Below are positions 16,024-24,268 of a stretch of 43,465 bases of DNA, one piece after another. A program made the position numbers and the translations under genes. Source of the DNA: an uncultured Kineothrix sp. (GTDB lineage Bacteria; Bacillota; Clostridia; Lachnospirales; Lachnospiraceae). The notes beneath the pieces are model-generated. The model did not search any database. It was not told where the DNA came from and saw only the letters and a list, made by a program, of their open reading frames with translations. The stretch's first letter is position 1, and the number at the start of each line of letters is the position of its first letter. The stretch is from NCBI GenBank assembly GCA_910587275.1, contig CAJUMD010000014.1, positions 1-43,465 of the forward strand, given 5' to 3'.

Positions 16024-17337
16024 TTAAAATTCCTTTTCTAAATTTCCATAAATATCCATCCCGTCAAATGTGGCAAAATAATCCCTCGGTGTTTCCGCCC
16101 GCCTGATGAGCTGCACGCTTCCATCCTCTTTTAACAGCAGCTCCGCCGATTTCAGTTTCCCGTTATAATTGTATCCCATGGCAAACCCGTGGGCGCCGGT
16201 ATCATGGATGACAAGATAATCACCGGGTTCCATCTCCGGCAGCATACGGTCCACTGCAAATTTATCGTTGTTCTCACAAAGGGAACCGGTCACGTCGTAT
16301 TTATGGTCACAGGGCGCATCCTCCTTCCCCAGTACCGTGATATGGTGGTATGCCCCGTACATGGCAGGGCGCATCAGGTTCACCGCACAGGCATCCACGC
16401 CGATATATTCCTTATGGGTATGCTTTTCATGAATCACCTGTGTTACCAGTTCTCCGTAAGGTCCCATCATGAAACGCCCCATTTCCGTATAAATCGCCAC
16501 ATCCCCCATTCCGGCGGGAACGAGGACTTCCTCATACACTTTGCGTACCCCTTCCCCGATGGCGCGGATATCGTTCCCCCTCTGTCCCGGCTGGTAGGGG
16601 ATTCCCACGCCGCCAGACAGGTTAATAAACCGGATATCCGCACCGGTTTCCTTCCGCAGTTGCACCGCCACTTCAAACAACTGCTTTGCCAGCATCGGAT
16701 AATACTCATTGGTCACGGTATTGCTGGCAAGAAAGGCATGGATACCGAAATGTTTCACCCCTTTTTCCTTTAACAAACGGAATCCCTCAAACATCTGCTC
16801 CGTCGTGAAACCGTATTTCGCATCTCCCGGATTGTCCATAATCCCGTTACTCATTTGGATAACCCCTCCCGGATTATAACGGCAGCTCATCGTCTCCGGC
16901 AGTTTTCCTAAAATCCCTTCCAGGAAATCAATATGGGTAATATCATCCAGGTTAATGATGGCCCCCAGCTTTGCCGCATACGCATAATCCTCCGCCGGCG
17001 TATCATTGGACGAAAACATGATGTCATCCCCCTGCAGCCCCACTGCCTTGCTCAGCATCAGTTCTGTCAGGGAAGAACAGTCGCAGCCGAATCCGTATTC
17101 CTTTAAAATCTGAATCAGATAAGGATTAGGCGTTGCCTTTACCGCAAAATACTCCTTAAATCCCGGATTCCATGCAAAGGCCTCCTTCACTGCCTGCGCA
17201 TTTTCCCGGATTCCCTTCTCGTCATAAATATGGAAAGGCGTGGGATACGTTTTCACGATTTCCTCCACCATCCCTTTTGTCACAAATGCCTGTTTTGTTT
17301 TCCATGCTTCCTTTCCAAATGTATTACTGTCGCTCAT
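16024..17337 (-). CDS. lysA: Diaminopimelate decarboxylase family, PLP-dependent
   Basis: A 437-residue fold-III PLP decarboxylase: PLP lysine in YFAVKATPNP, CDCSSLTEL, the glycine-rich phosphate loop LSGGVGIPY, GRFMMGPYGELVTQV, and the second-subunit Cys in GSLCENNDKF. This set fits LysA, the last step of lysine synthesis (meso-diaminopimelate to lysine and CO2). Some family members act on other substrates, for example carboxynorspermidine or ornithine, so specificity is inferred. AAGGAG precedes ATG by 9-10 nt. The start overlaps the upstream TrmB-type regulator by 14 bp, meaning they are one transcript and probably coupled. Confidence 0.85.
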   Translation of the reverse strand: MSDSNTFGKEAWKTKQAFVTKGMVEEIVKTYPTPFHIYDEKGIRENAQAVKEAFAWNPGFKEYFAVKATPNPYLIQILKEYGFGCDCSSLTELMLSKAVGLQGDDIMFSSNDTPAEDYAYAAKLGAIINLDDITHIDFLEGILGKLPETMSCRYNPGGVIQMSNGIMDNPGDAKYGFTTEQMFEGFRLLKEKGVKHFGIHAFLASNTVTNEYYPMLAKQLFEVAVQLRKETGADIRFINLSGGVGIPYQPGQRGNDIRAIGEGVRKVYEEVLVPAGMGDVAIYTEMGRFMMGPYGELVTQVIHEKHTHKEYIGVDACAVNLMRPAMYGAYHHITVLGKEDAPCDHKYDVTGSLCENNDKFAVDRMLPEMEPGDYLVIHDTGAHGFAMGYNYNGKLKSAELLLKEDGSVQLIRRAETPRDYFATFDGMDIYGNLEKEF

Positions 17338-18097
17338 CGTCCTTTTCTCCTTTTGTCAGCTCTATCAGCTTTATTTCATTTCTCAATGCTTCCTTAAACA
17401 CATTCACAAAATTCTTCTGCCCGGAATAAAGGCAGGTATCCGACTTAGCTCCCCCAATATCCCCGGTCAGTACATAAACGGAATCGATAATCAGCCGGAT
17501 CTGCATCTCCTTGCGCTCGGTCAGGTATTGCAGCACCCCTTCCATTCCCGCATCCCGGTCGGTAATCAGCACCAGCTTACGATTACGCATAACCGCATCT
17601 TCCAATTCCTTCCTGATTCCCCTAAGAAAACTTTCCGGCGCGGACAGGTAAATTCTCTGTTCCGCCCCTTCCAGCATGGCTACAATCTTATTCCGTATAT
17701 TCACGGCGCCTTCAATGGTAATATAGCCGTCCGAACGGACCGCCATGGCGGGCATATTCTCCGCAAGGTATTCCCGCTCTTTCATCAGGGCTTTTATTTT
17801 ATTCCCGCAAAATTCATCCACGGCAACCGCCACATATTTACTGGAATTTCCCTCTATCCGGTAAGCCGCCCCGATATCCACCAACGAGGAAAGCCCCCCG
17901 TACACGTTGGAACGCGAGATTCCCGTCTGCTTTGCCACCTCATAACCGGTCAGCTCCCCGTTTTTATACAAACAGACATAAATGGACGCCTCCTGTCTCG
18001 TCATCCCAAAACCCATCAGTTTTTCCAGTATTTCCTTCTCCGGCGCTTCCTTCTCCAATCCCAACACCTCCCCCGCCATTTTCCACCCTCTTTCCAT
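17324..18097 (-). CDS. TrmB-family transcriptional regulator
   Basis: A 257-residue protein: an N-terminal winged helix (about 22-90: LMGFGMTRQEASIYVCLYKNGELTGYEVAKQ interrupted as ...TGISRSNVYGGLSSLVDIG...) of the TrmB type, a short coiled linker, and a C-terminal PLD-like effector domain (about 125-245, with EGAEQRIYLSAPESFL). TrmB proteins sense small molecules, often sugars. Its overlap with lysA is unusual and suggests it controls or responds to that pathway. Two starts are possible: 18097 (AAGGA 6 nt upstream) and 18079 (GAGGGTGG 3 nt upstream). The promoter at 18118-18146 has an inverted repeat at its start point, consistent with self-regulation. Confidence 0.85.
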   Translation of the reverse strand: MERGWKMAGEVLGLEKEAPEKEILEKLMGFGMTRQEASIYVCLYKNGELTGYEVAKQTGISRSNVYGGLSSLVDIGAAYRIEGNSSKYVAVAVDEFCGNKIKALMKEREYLAENMPAMAVRSDGYITIEGAVNIRNKIVAMLEGAEQRIYLSAPESFLRGIRKELEDAVMRNRKLVLITDRDAGMEGVLQYLTERKEMQIRLIIDSVYVLTGDIGGAKSDTCLYSGQKNFVNVFKEALRNEIKLIELTKGEKDDERQ

Positions 18098-18146
18098 TAG
18101 TATTCCTTTATGGAACTACTATATTTCTTATTTCCTGTCCTGTCAA
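18098..18146 (-). promoter_or_regulatory. Promoter and putative operator of the TrmB-lysA operon
   Basis: TTGACA (18146-18141), 17 bp, TATAGT (18123-18118) on the minus strand. An imperfect inverted repeat, TAGT(A)TTCC and GGAACTA (18098-18106 and 18112-18118), covers the transcription start, a good place for a repressor. Confidence 0.75.
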
Positions 18147-18264
18147 CCCCTTTTCCCGATTTTTCCCCTAATAACATTTCAAGCCGAATTGTTTCCCTCA
18201 AACTACCTTTCCTGACACTCCCCCTGCACAATCCCTTACCGTTGGTCATACACAGCATATGCAG

Positions 18265-18350
18265 GAGTTCTTTCCGGGAAACAGGCGCCGGGATTGCCTG
18301 GCCCGGATTTTCCGTGCTTCGTTTTCGGCGGAGTTTTTCTTAACAGAAAA
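18265..18350 (+). repeat. Half copy of the palindromic repeat (unit C)
   Basis: About 86 bp matching one arm of units A and B (from AGTTCTTT through CCCGGATTTTCCGTGCTTCG to TTTTTCTTAACAGAA). The outer part is more diverged. No matching second arm or nested-hairpin loop follows: the sequence breaks off at the arm/loop boundary. It looks like a truncated or decayed copy. The rest of the gap 18147-18264 shows no gene or clear signal. Confidence 0.8.
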
Positions 18351-18376
18351 CTTTTCATTTTTTTGCGGCAACCGGA

Positions 18377-18405
18377 AACACAACCAAGCCATCCCACATA
18401 GTATA
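18377..18405 (+). promoter_or_regulatory. Candidate sigma-K-type promoter
   Basis: AACA (18377-18380), 16 bp, CATAGTATA (18397-18405) matches the late mother-cell pattern mACm-N16-CATAnnnTA. No sigma-A -35 sits at the right distance. It is 35 bp before the Cys/Gly-rich gene. Confidence 0.5.
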
Positions 18406-18439
18406 AACCATAAATAAAAAAAATTTTGGAGGCAATACA

Positions 18440-18676
18440 ATGAGTGACTTAACAGCAACAAACTGTGGATGCGGCACCAGCAGCCGTAGTGGTGGATGCG
18501 GATGCAATTCCATTATATGGATTATTATCCTGCTTGCTTTCTGCAACAACGGAAGCGACGGATGCGGATGTGGCGGCAGCTTCTTTGGCGGCGGTTCCTC
18601 CTCCGGGTGCGGATGCGAAAGCATCATTTGGATCTTACTCCTTCTGTGCTGCTGCGGCGGTAACGGCTTCTGCTAA
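18440..18676 (+). CDS. Small Cys/Gly-rich protein with two hydrophobic segments
   Basis: A 78-residue protein with 15 or more cysteines in CGCG-type clusters alternating with two similar hydrophobic segments (NSIIWIIILLAF and ESIIWILLLLCC), so it looks like an internal duplication: Cys/Gly block, SIIW segment, Cys/Gly block, SIIW segment, Cys-rich end. Similar proteins in Clostridia are given the uninformative name chorion-class high-cysteine protein. The composition and the candidate sigma-K promoter suggest a cross-linked spore coat or crust component, by analogy with small Gly-rich coat proteins such as YjcZ; this is inference. GGAGG lies 7 nt before ATG and a strong terminator follows, so it is a single-gene unit. 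Confidence 0.8.
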   Translation: MSDLTATNCGCGTSSRSGGCGCNSIIWIIILLAFCNNGSDGCGCGGSFFGGGSSSGCGCESIIWILLLLCCCGGNGFC

Positions 18677-18697
18677 TATCTGATTTCCACTTCTTTG

Positions 18698-18727
18698 AAA
18701 ATAGGCTCCCACGAGCCTATTTTCTCT
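18698..18727 (+). terminator. Terminator of the Cys/Gly-rich gene
   Basis: Perfect 11-bp stem AAAATAGGCTC/GAGCCTATTTT with a 4-nt loop followed by CTCTT, 21 bp after the stop codon. Confidence 0.85.
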
Positions 18728-18757
18728 TAAAGAAGCCAGGAAGGGACACCGTAACAC

Positions 18758-18786
18758 ACATATTTCATTTTCCGTCTACATAGGAT
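18758..18786 (+). promoter_or_regulatory. Candidate sigma-E-type sporulation promoter
   Basis: ACATATT (18758-18764), 14 bp, CATAGGAT (18779-18786) fits the early mother-cell pattern KMATATT-N14-CATACAHT with two mismatches in the -10. It lies 28 bp before the next gene; no sigma-A promoter was found. Confidence 0.5.
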
Positions 18787-18814
18787 TTAAAAACAAAGGG
18801 GCAAAGGGAGATTT

Positions 18815-19459
18815 ATGGAAAAAAACGGACACGACAAAATAACTGCATTCGACACTTTATTTACCACCAACCACATCCAAATGCTGAAAATCCTTATGCC
18901 CTACTTTGAACCGCACATGCGCAGGCAATTAGCCGTTTATATCAAGTATTTGGAGCTCCGTTACGCCCTGTCTTATTTTGATTCCGCTTCCCATGAACTG
19001 TACGGGTGTGCGGGGGGATACGGCAATACCCATGACGGAGATCCTTTCGGCAGGGAAGAATTCAATATCGGCAAAATCTGTTCCGAAATTCTCCCTTACT
19101 GCACCAACGAGGAAAAGCAGAAGGTGGAGCAGATTTCCGGCCTGTTCCGTTCCATGGAAATGTATAAGGAAATGAGCCAGACCTTTGAAATGATGAAAGA
19201 ATTCATGCCGGACTTTTCACCGGATTTCCTGTCAAACCTTATGCCGGATTTCCCATCCGGCAAAACCGGTGAATCCCCTGACGCCCGGCCGGAAGATTCC
19301 GGCTGCAGTAACGGAAATACGGAGCATGAAAACGCAAAAGGAAGCGAAAACGGGGGTCAGGGCAACAGCATGATGGATATGCTGATGAATATGCTTTCCC
19401 CGGAGCAGAAAGCCATGTTTGAAATGTTTGGAGGTAATCACGCACATGAACCAAAATGA
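18815..19459 (+). CDS. Uncharacterised acidic protein (possible sporulation gene)
   Basis: A 214-residue soluble protein, family not recognised. Residues 1-60 are helical (HIQMLKILMPYFEPHMRRQL, YIKYLELRYAL); the middle is Met/Phe-rich and helical (MYKEMSQTFEMMKEFMPDF); about 150-190 is a low-complexity Gly/Asn/Glu linker; the C terminus has SMMDMLMNMLSPEQKAMFEMF. No signal peptide or membrane helix. GGGAG lies 5 nt before ATG. It overlaps the next gene by 14 bp, so the two proteins are probably made together. A sigma-E-like promoter suggests mother-cell expression; this is inference only. Confidence 0.75.
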   Translation: MEKNGHDKITAFDTLFTTNHIQMLKILMPYFEPHMRRQLAVYIKYLELRYALSYFDSASHELYGCAGGYGNTHDGDPFGREEFNIGKICSEILPYCTNEEKQKVEQISGLFRSMEMYKEMSQTFEMMKEFMPDFSPDFLSNLMPDFPSGKTGESPDARPEDSGCSNGNTEHENAKGSENGGQGNSMMDMLMNMLSPEQKAMFEMFGGNHAHEPK

Positions 19460-19715
19460 ATGGATGAACGACCCTTTGGTCGCAGGCATTGACAAAGCCA
19501 AGCTGCAGTTTCTCCAGATGCTTGTCTTTGAAAGCCAGAATCTCACTAAGGAGCAGATGCTCCCCTTCCTCATGTCGGTGGCACAGAAAGGAAAGGCAAA
19601 CCACATTTCCTTTGACGACAGGGAAACGGAAGCCATCATCACGGCCATACGCAAATACGCTTCCCCGGAGGAAGCGGAGAAAATCAACAAACTGATGTCG
19701 ATGAAAAGAAGATGA
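19446..19715 (+). CDS. Uncharacterised small helical protein
   Basis: An 89-residue protein (MNQNEWMNDPLVAGIDKAKL...) predicted all-helical, with a basic C terminus (LMSMKRR). Family not recognised. The start at 19446 has GGAGG 11 nt upstream, inside the end of the preceding gene; an upstream in-frame ATG at 19419 lacks a ribosome site. Phrases such as LTKEQMLPFLMSVAQKG and SPEEAEKINKLMSM resemble small regulatory helical bundles, but no function can be given. It forms a two-gene unit with the acidic protein. Confidence 0.75.
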   Translation: MNQNEWMNDPLVAGIDKAKLQFLQMLVFESQNLTKEQMLPFLMSVAQKGKANHISFDDRETEAIITAIRKYASPEEAEKINKLMSMKRR

Positions 19716-19725
19716 TAAAAAGGTG

Positions 19726-19766
19726 AAAAAATGAATCGGGTAGGGGAAAAGCCTTTCCCCTACCCG
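19726..19766 (-). terminator. Terminator between leuS and the convergent two-gene unit
   Basis: Perfect 13-bp stem CGGGTAGGGGAAA/TTTCCCCTACCCG (19737-19749, 19754-19766) with a 4-nt loop. On the minus strand a T run follows after 6 nt, ending leuS; on the plus strand no T run follows, so it may only pause or protect that mRNA. Confidence 0.8.
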
Positions 19767-19779
19767 GTACGAATGCATG

Positions 19780-22194
19780 TTATGGTTTCACCACAATATT
19801 TACCAGTCTGCCCGGCACATAAATCTCTTTTACGACGGTACCTGACATTTTGTCCTTTACCGCTTCTTTCCCGGCTGCAATGGCGTCTTCCCTGCTGATG
19901 TCGCTTGCCACGTTCAGGGTTGCACGCACTTTCCCGTTGACCTGGACGGCAATTTCCACTGTGGCTTCCACGGTCTTGGCTTCGTCAAATTCCGGCCAGG
20001 CAGTTTGGTATACCCTTCCTTCAAAACCCACCAGTCCCCAAAGTTCCTCGGTAATATGGGGCGCTACCGGATTGAGCAGGATAAGCAGGGTACAAAACTC
20101 GCCCCTTGTAACCGTGTTTTTCCGGTAAAATTCATTAATCAATGCCATCATGGCGGCAATCGCAGTATTGTATTTCAGGTTTTCAAAATCCGCGCTCACT
20201 TTTTTGATGGTCTGGTGCATCTTCGTTTCCAAATCCGCACTGTAACCGTCGCCGTCCACCAGCATATCCTGTAATTTCCATACCCTTTCGAGGAAACGGC
20301 GGCAGCCTTTCACGCCATCCTCCGACCACGCCGCGCTCAGCTCAAAAGCGCCGATGAACATCTCATAGGTACGCAGCGTATCCGCACCGTAATCCCTTAC
20401 GATATCGTCCGGATTTACCACATTTCCCCTGGACTTGCTCATCTTCTCCCCGTTGGAACCGAGAATCATGCCGTGGGACGTCCTCTTTTGGTAAGGTTCC
20501 GGACAGAGAACCACGTTTTTGTCATACAGGAACTTATGCCAGAACCGGGAGTACAGAAGGTGCAGAGTGGTATGTTCCATACCGCCGTTGTACCAGTCCA
20601 CCGGCATCCAGTATTCCAGCGCTTCCTTACTTGCCAGGGCTTCCTTATTCTTCGGGTCGGTATAGCGCAGGAAATACCAGGAGGAACCCGCCCACTGCGG
20701 CATGGTATCCGTTTCCCGTTTCGCCGGTCCTCCGCAGCACGGACAAGTTACGTTCACCCATTCCGTCATGGCGGCTAACGGCGACTCACCGTTGTCCGTG
20801 GGCATGTAACTTTCCACTTCCGGCAGCTCAAGCGGAAGCTCGCTTTCTTTTAACGGCACAAATCCGCATTTTTCACACTCTATGACCGGAATCGGTTCCC
20901 CCCAGTAACGCTGCCTGGAAAAAACCCAGTCCCTTAATTTAAAGTTCGTCTTCCTCGTACCGATTCCCTTTTCTTCCAAAAATTCCGTAATCTTCTTCTT
21001 CGCCTCGGCAACATGCAGCCCGTCCAGGAAACCGGAATTAACCAAAATCCCTTCCGCTACATCGGTGTAAACCGCTTCTTCCACACCTACGGGACTTCCC
21101 GCCACAACCTCTATGATGGGAAGGTGGAATTTCTTTGCAAATTCCCAGTCCCTTTCATCATGGGCAGGCACCGCCATAATGGCGCCGGTACCATAGGACA
21201 TCAATACATAATCGGAAATCCAAATGGGAATTTCCTTCCCGTTCACCGGATTCACCGCCGTCAGCCCGTCAATCGCAACGCCCGTCTTATCCTTCGCTAA
21301 TTCGGTACGCTCGAAATCGGATTTCCTTGCCGCCATTTCACGGTATGCCGCGATTTCCCCCCAGTTGCTGATTTCCGTCTGATACTTGTCAATCATCGGG
21401 TGTTCCGGCGACAGCACCATGTATGTTACGCCAAAAAGGGTATCCGGTCTTGTGGTATAGATTTTCAGCGTTTCTTCCTTATCTTTCACCCGGAAATCCA
21501 CTTCCGCACCCTCGGATTTCCCAATCCAGTTCTTTTGGGATACCTTGACCCTTTCCACGTAGTCCACCGTGTCCAGCCCCTGAATCAATTGGTCCGCATA
21601 TTCGGTAATCTTAAGCATCCACTGGCTCTTTACTTTACGGACCACCTCGGAACCGCAGCGTTCGCAGACGCCGTTTACCACTTCCTCATTGGCAAGCCCC
21701 ACCTTACAGGACGTACACCAGTTAATGGGCATCTCGCTCTTATACGCCAGCCCTGCATTGAATAATTTTAAGAAAATCCACTGGGTCCACTTGTAGTATT
21801 CCGGATCCGTGGTATTGATTTCCCTCTCCCAGTCAAACGAATATCCAAGGGCATGGAGCTGCCCTTTAAAACGTTCCACATTATTCTTCGTCACGATTTT
21901 CGGATGGATATGGTTTTGGATTGCATAATTCTCCGTGGGAAGCCCGAATGCATCCCAACCCATGGGGTACAGCACGTTATACCCCTGCATCCTCCTTTTT
22001 CTCGCCACGATATCCAGCGCAGTATACGGCCGCGGATGCCCCACATGCAGCCCCTGCCCCGAAGGATAGGGAAATTCCACCAATGCATAATACTTCGGCT
22101 TTGTATAATCATCCGAAGTCGCAAACGCCCTCTCCTTATCCCAAATTTCCTGCCATTTCTGTTCCACTTCCCTGTGGTTATACGGTTCTGCCAT
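19780..22194 (-). CDS. leuS: Leucyl-tRNA synthetase
   Basis: An 804-residue class I synthetase, normal length for bacterial LeuS. The HIGH-type motif is HVGH in PYPSGQGLHVGHPRPYTALD, the editing CP1 domain lies at about 220-400 (with TTRPDTLFGVTYMVLSPEHP and the conserved Asp of AVPAHDERD), zinc-like Cys clusters (CEKCGF, CPCCGG) sit in the insertion, and KMSKSRGNV is the ATP loop. It charges tRNA-Leu with leucine and edits mistakes. GGAG lies 10 nt before ATG. It has its own promoter with a leader of about 40 nt: too short for a T-box, unlike pheST in this window. Confidence 0.98.
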   Translation of the reverse strand: MAEPYNHREVEQKWQEIWDKERAFATSDDYTKPKYYALVEFPYPSGQGLHVGHPRPYTALDIVARKRRMQGYNVLYPMGWDAFGLPTENYAIQNHIHPKIVTKNNVERFKGQLHALGYSFDWEREINTTDPEYYKWTQWIFLKLFNAGLAYKSEMPINWCTSCKVGLANEEVVNGVCERCGSEVVRKVKSQWMLKITEYADQLIQGLDTVDYVERVKVSQKNWIGKSEGAEVDFRVKDKEETLKIYTTRPDTLFGVTYMVLSPEHPMIDKYQTEISNWGEIAAYREMAARKSDFERTELAKDKTGVAIDGLTAVNPVNGKEIPIWISDYVLMSYGTGAIMAVPAHDERDWEFAKKFHLPIIEVVAGSPVGVEEAVYTDVAEGILVNSGFLDGLHVAEAKKKITEFLEEKGIGTRKTNFKLRDWVFSRQRYWGEPIPVIECEKCGFVPLKESELPLELPEVESYMPTDNGESPLAAMTEWVNVTCPCCGGPAKRETDTMPQWAGSSWYFLRYTDPKNKEALASKEALEYWMPVDWYNGGMEHTTLHLLYSRFWHKFLYDKNVVLCPEPYQKRTSHGMILGSNGEKMSKSRGNVVNPDDIVRDYGADTLRTYEMFIGAFELSAAWSEDGVKGCRRFLERVWKLQDMLVDGDGYSADLETKMHQTIKKVSADFENLKYNTAIAAMMALINEFYRKNTVTRGEFCTLLILLNPVAPHITEELWGLVGFEGRVYQTAWPEFDEAKTVEATVEIAVQVNGKVRATLNVASDISREDAIAAGKEAVKDKMSGTVVKEIYVPGRLVNIVVKP

Positions 22195-22240
22195 CTTCTT
22201 TTGCTCCTTTTATCCTCATTCATACCTGAAATCACCAGTA

Positions 22241-22269
22241 ATTCTATCCTTTTTCCGCCTTCCTGTCAA
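22241..22269 (-). promoter_or_regulatory. leuS promoter
   Basis: TTGACA (22269-22264), 17 bp, TAGAAT (22246-22241), near-consensus sigma-A, 47 bp before the start codon. Confidence 0.85.
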
Positions 22270-22319
22270 GTTTTCCAAAAATACCGGCACGGAACATTGT
22301 CCCGCAAAACCTGTGGCTG

Positions 22320-23969
22320 TCACTCCAACGCCCTGACCTGATGCAGCCCGTACCCTTCCGCATACTTCACCTTTACCATATCCCCAACCCGGTACCTTAT
22401 GATACCGATCAGGTTTTGGTCGGACATATCCAAATCAAATATATCTCCGTTATTTTCCAGGCAGATATAATAATGGGTCGTCCCTTCCAGCACAATCGGC
22501 GCTATGGATACAATTCTGCCGGACGCCTCTTTATACATTTCCGCGTTTTCGGATACAATACCGTTGGTATTGAGCAACTGCGTATAATTGCCCTCGCACT
22601 CCTGCACGGTATCCCCGATGGCTACCCACTGGTACTTCTGCACATTGACCATGGCATATTTCTTTACCAGCCCTGCGGCATCTTTTAGCGCCATGAAATA
22701 AGTGGGCTCATCCGCAATGTTTAAAAGCAGCGGGAACGTGGCGCGGTACCCAAGGTTCTGCACCTGCCCTTCCGCAGACGACATGGCGGAATCCTCAATG
22801 GCGCCCTCCACCTTATAATACCTTGTCTCCATGGTCCTTTGGTTCATCAGCACGAATCCCACGTTGGACTGGTCGCCGCTTAAGCTGGTCACGCCCGTAT
22901 ACACCCATACGTCATCCTCTAAGGCAATATAGTTATAGCCGTTGGTGGACTGTAAACAATCTTTCTGCCCCAAAACGGAGTTAAAATACCCGTTTTTCAA
23001 AATACCGGAATAATCATACAGACGGAGCAAAAGTTCCGCCGAATACACCTTATCAATCCACTGCGGAACATCTTCCACCGCATAATCAATACATTCTCCG
23101 GTAACGGCATTGCAGAGCACTACCCTGCCCACCGTCTGTCCGCCGAACAGCCCGATATTGAACTTTTTCACCGGGCATACCCAATAGGGCGTCCCTTCCT
23201 CATCGATTTCAAAGAAAATCTGGTCGTCGAAAATATATGTGGGGAAATGGAAACGCAGGTGGCGGTAAATATTCCGGTTAAAATACTCCGATTTGGAATA
23301 ACGGAATCCTTCCTCCAGCTTTACGCACTCCGTATCCTGTGTCGCCATATTGATAAGGATATAGGCGGGAAGCCCCTCTTTTTGGTTGGTCAGCCACTTA
23401 ATGGGGCTGGCATACATCAGGGGCGCCACGCGCACCGGCACGCCCTGGTAATTAATCTGCGTATAATCGTTTGCCACCTCAAACTGGGACACCATGTCCA
23501 CAAGGCTGCCCAGCTTACGGTTGCCCAAAAGCGCCGCCGAATCCTTATCCAGCAATGGAATGGTGCGGTAATCCACTTCCTTGATGTCCTCCGTAAACTC
23601 CCTTTCCTCAATCGTAAGCAGCGCCTGGTATTTCTTCGCATTGATAATCGGCGACGAAAGCAGGCTGCCCACCGCATATACCGCAACCACAAGCAGCAGC
23701 AAAATCCCAAGCGCCCTTATCACCTTATTGTCCTTTAACCCGTAGGTATTGAATTTAATGCCGAATTTCTCCGAAATCTCCGACTCCACGTACTCCCGAC
23801 TTGCCGTCCTGATTCCGTACACCACGATTACCACCAAAAGAATGGTAATGATAAAAAACCAAAAACCTGACGAATGAATGTTTATGGCAGGCAGATAAAT
23901 ATAATAATAAACGCCCGCCGCCACCGTCGCCAGTAAAACCACAATCAGATTCCGAACCCATTTTTTCAT
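22320..23969 (-). CDS. Large membrane-anchored protein of unknown function
   Basis: A 549-residue protein. Three hydrophobic helices at the N terminus (about 7-28, 36-52 and 88-106) are followed by a ~440-residue extracytoplasmic or cytoplasmic domain, rich in beta strands and aromatic residues, that ends in an SH3-like patch (RYRVGDMVKVKYAEGYGLHQV). No known catalytic motif was recognised. AGGAAG precedes ATG by 10-12 nt. It has its own good promoter (24073-24101) and lies upstream of leuS on the same strand with a 50-bp gap plus leuS's own promoter. Related proteins appear to be common in Lachnospiraceae but without assigned role; function is left open. Confidence 0.75.
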   Translation of the reverse strand: MKKWVRNLIVVLLATVAAGVYYYIYLPAINIHSSGFWFFIITILLVVIVVYGIRTASREYVESEISEKFGIKFNTYGLKDNKVIRALGILLLLVVAVYAVGSLLSSPIINAKKYQALLTIEEREFTEDIKEVDYRTIPLLDKDSAALLGNRKLGSLVDMVSQFEVANDYTQINYQGVPVRVAPLMYASPIKWLTNQKEGLPAYILINMATQDTECVKLEEGFRYSKSEYFNRNIYRHLRFHFPTYIFDDQIFFEIDEEGTPYWVCPVKKFNIGLFGGQTVGRVVLCNAVTGECIDYAVEDVPQWIDKVYSAELLLRLYDYSGILKNGYFNSVLGQKDCLQSTNGYNYIALEDDVWVYTGVTSLSGDQSNVGFVLMNQRTMETRYYKVEGAIEDSAMSSAEGQVQNLGYRATFPLLLNIADEPTYFMALKDAAGLVKKYAMVNVQKYQWVAIGDTVQECEGNYTQLLNTNGIVSENAEMYKEASGRIVSIAPIVLEGTTHYYICLENNGDIFDLDMSDQNLIGIIRYRVGDMVKVKYAEGYGLHQVRALE

Positions 23970-24072
23970 AGTTATGCCGCTTCCTTCCTAAATCCACGGT
24001 TCCATACCGTACATGGTTCCATGGTTCTCATATATCCATATATTTTCCATATGCCGCCGATATATGTTAAGC

Positions 24073-24101
24073 ATTATAACTTTTTCCCGGTAAAATTACA
24101 A
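24073..24101 (-). promoter_or_regulatory. Promoter of the large membrane-protein gene
   Basis: TTGTAA (24101-24096), 17 bp, TATAAT (24078-24073). The leader of about 100 nt shows no recognised element. Confidence 0.8.
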
Positions 24102-24199
24102 GGGCGGAATATGCTATTGGAACAGACTTTTTAACCTGCCCTGCCATACATTCTTTCCTGGTACGCGGGTTCTGCTTTAACGGTATCTTTTTTCGCATA

Positions 24200-24229
24200 A
24201 AAGAAAAGTACCTACCATAAAGTAAGTAC
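24200..24229 (-). terminator. Probable terminator of the dCTP-deaminase-like/membrane module
   Basis: Minus strand: 8-bp stem GTACTTAC/GTAGGTAC with a 6-nt loop followed by TTTTCTTTT, 40 bp after the membrane-protein stop. The 24102-24199 interval beyond it shows nothing else convincing. Confidence 0.6.
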
Positions 24230-24268
24230 ATTTCATAAATAATCCACTCGACAATTCTTACGTATTTT

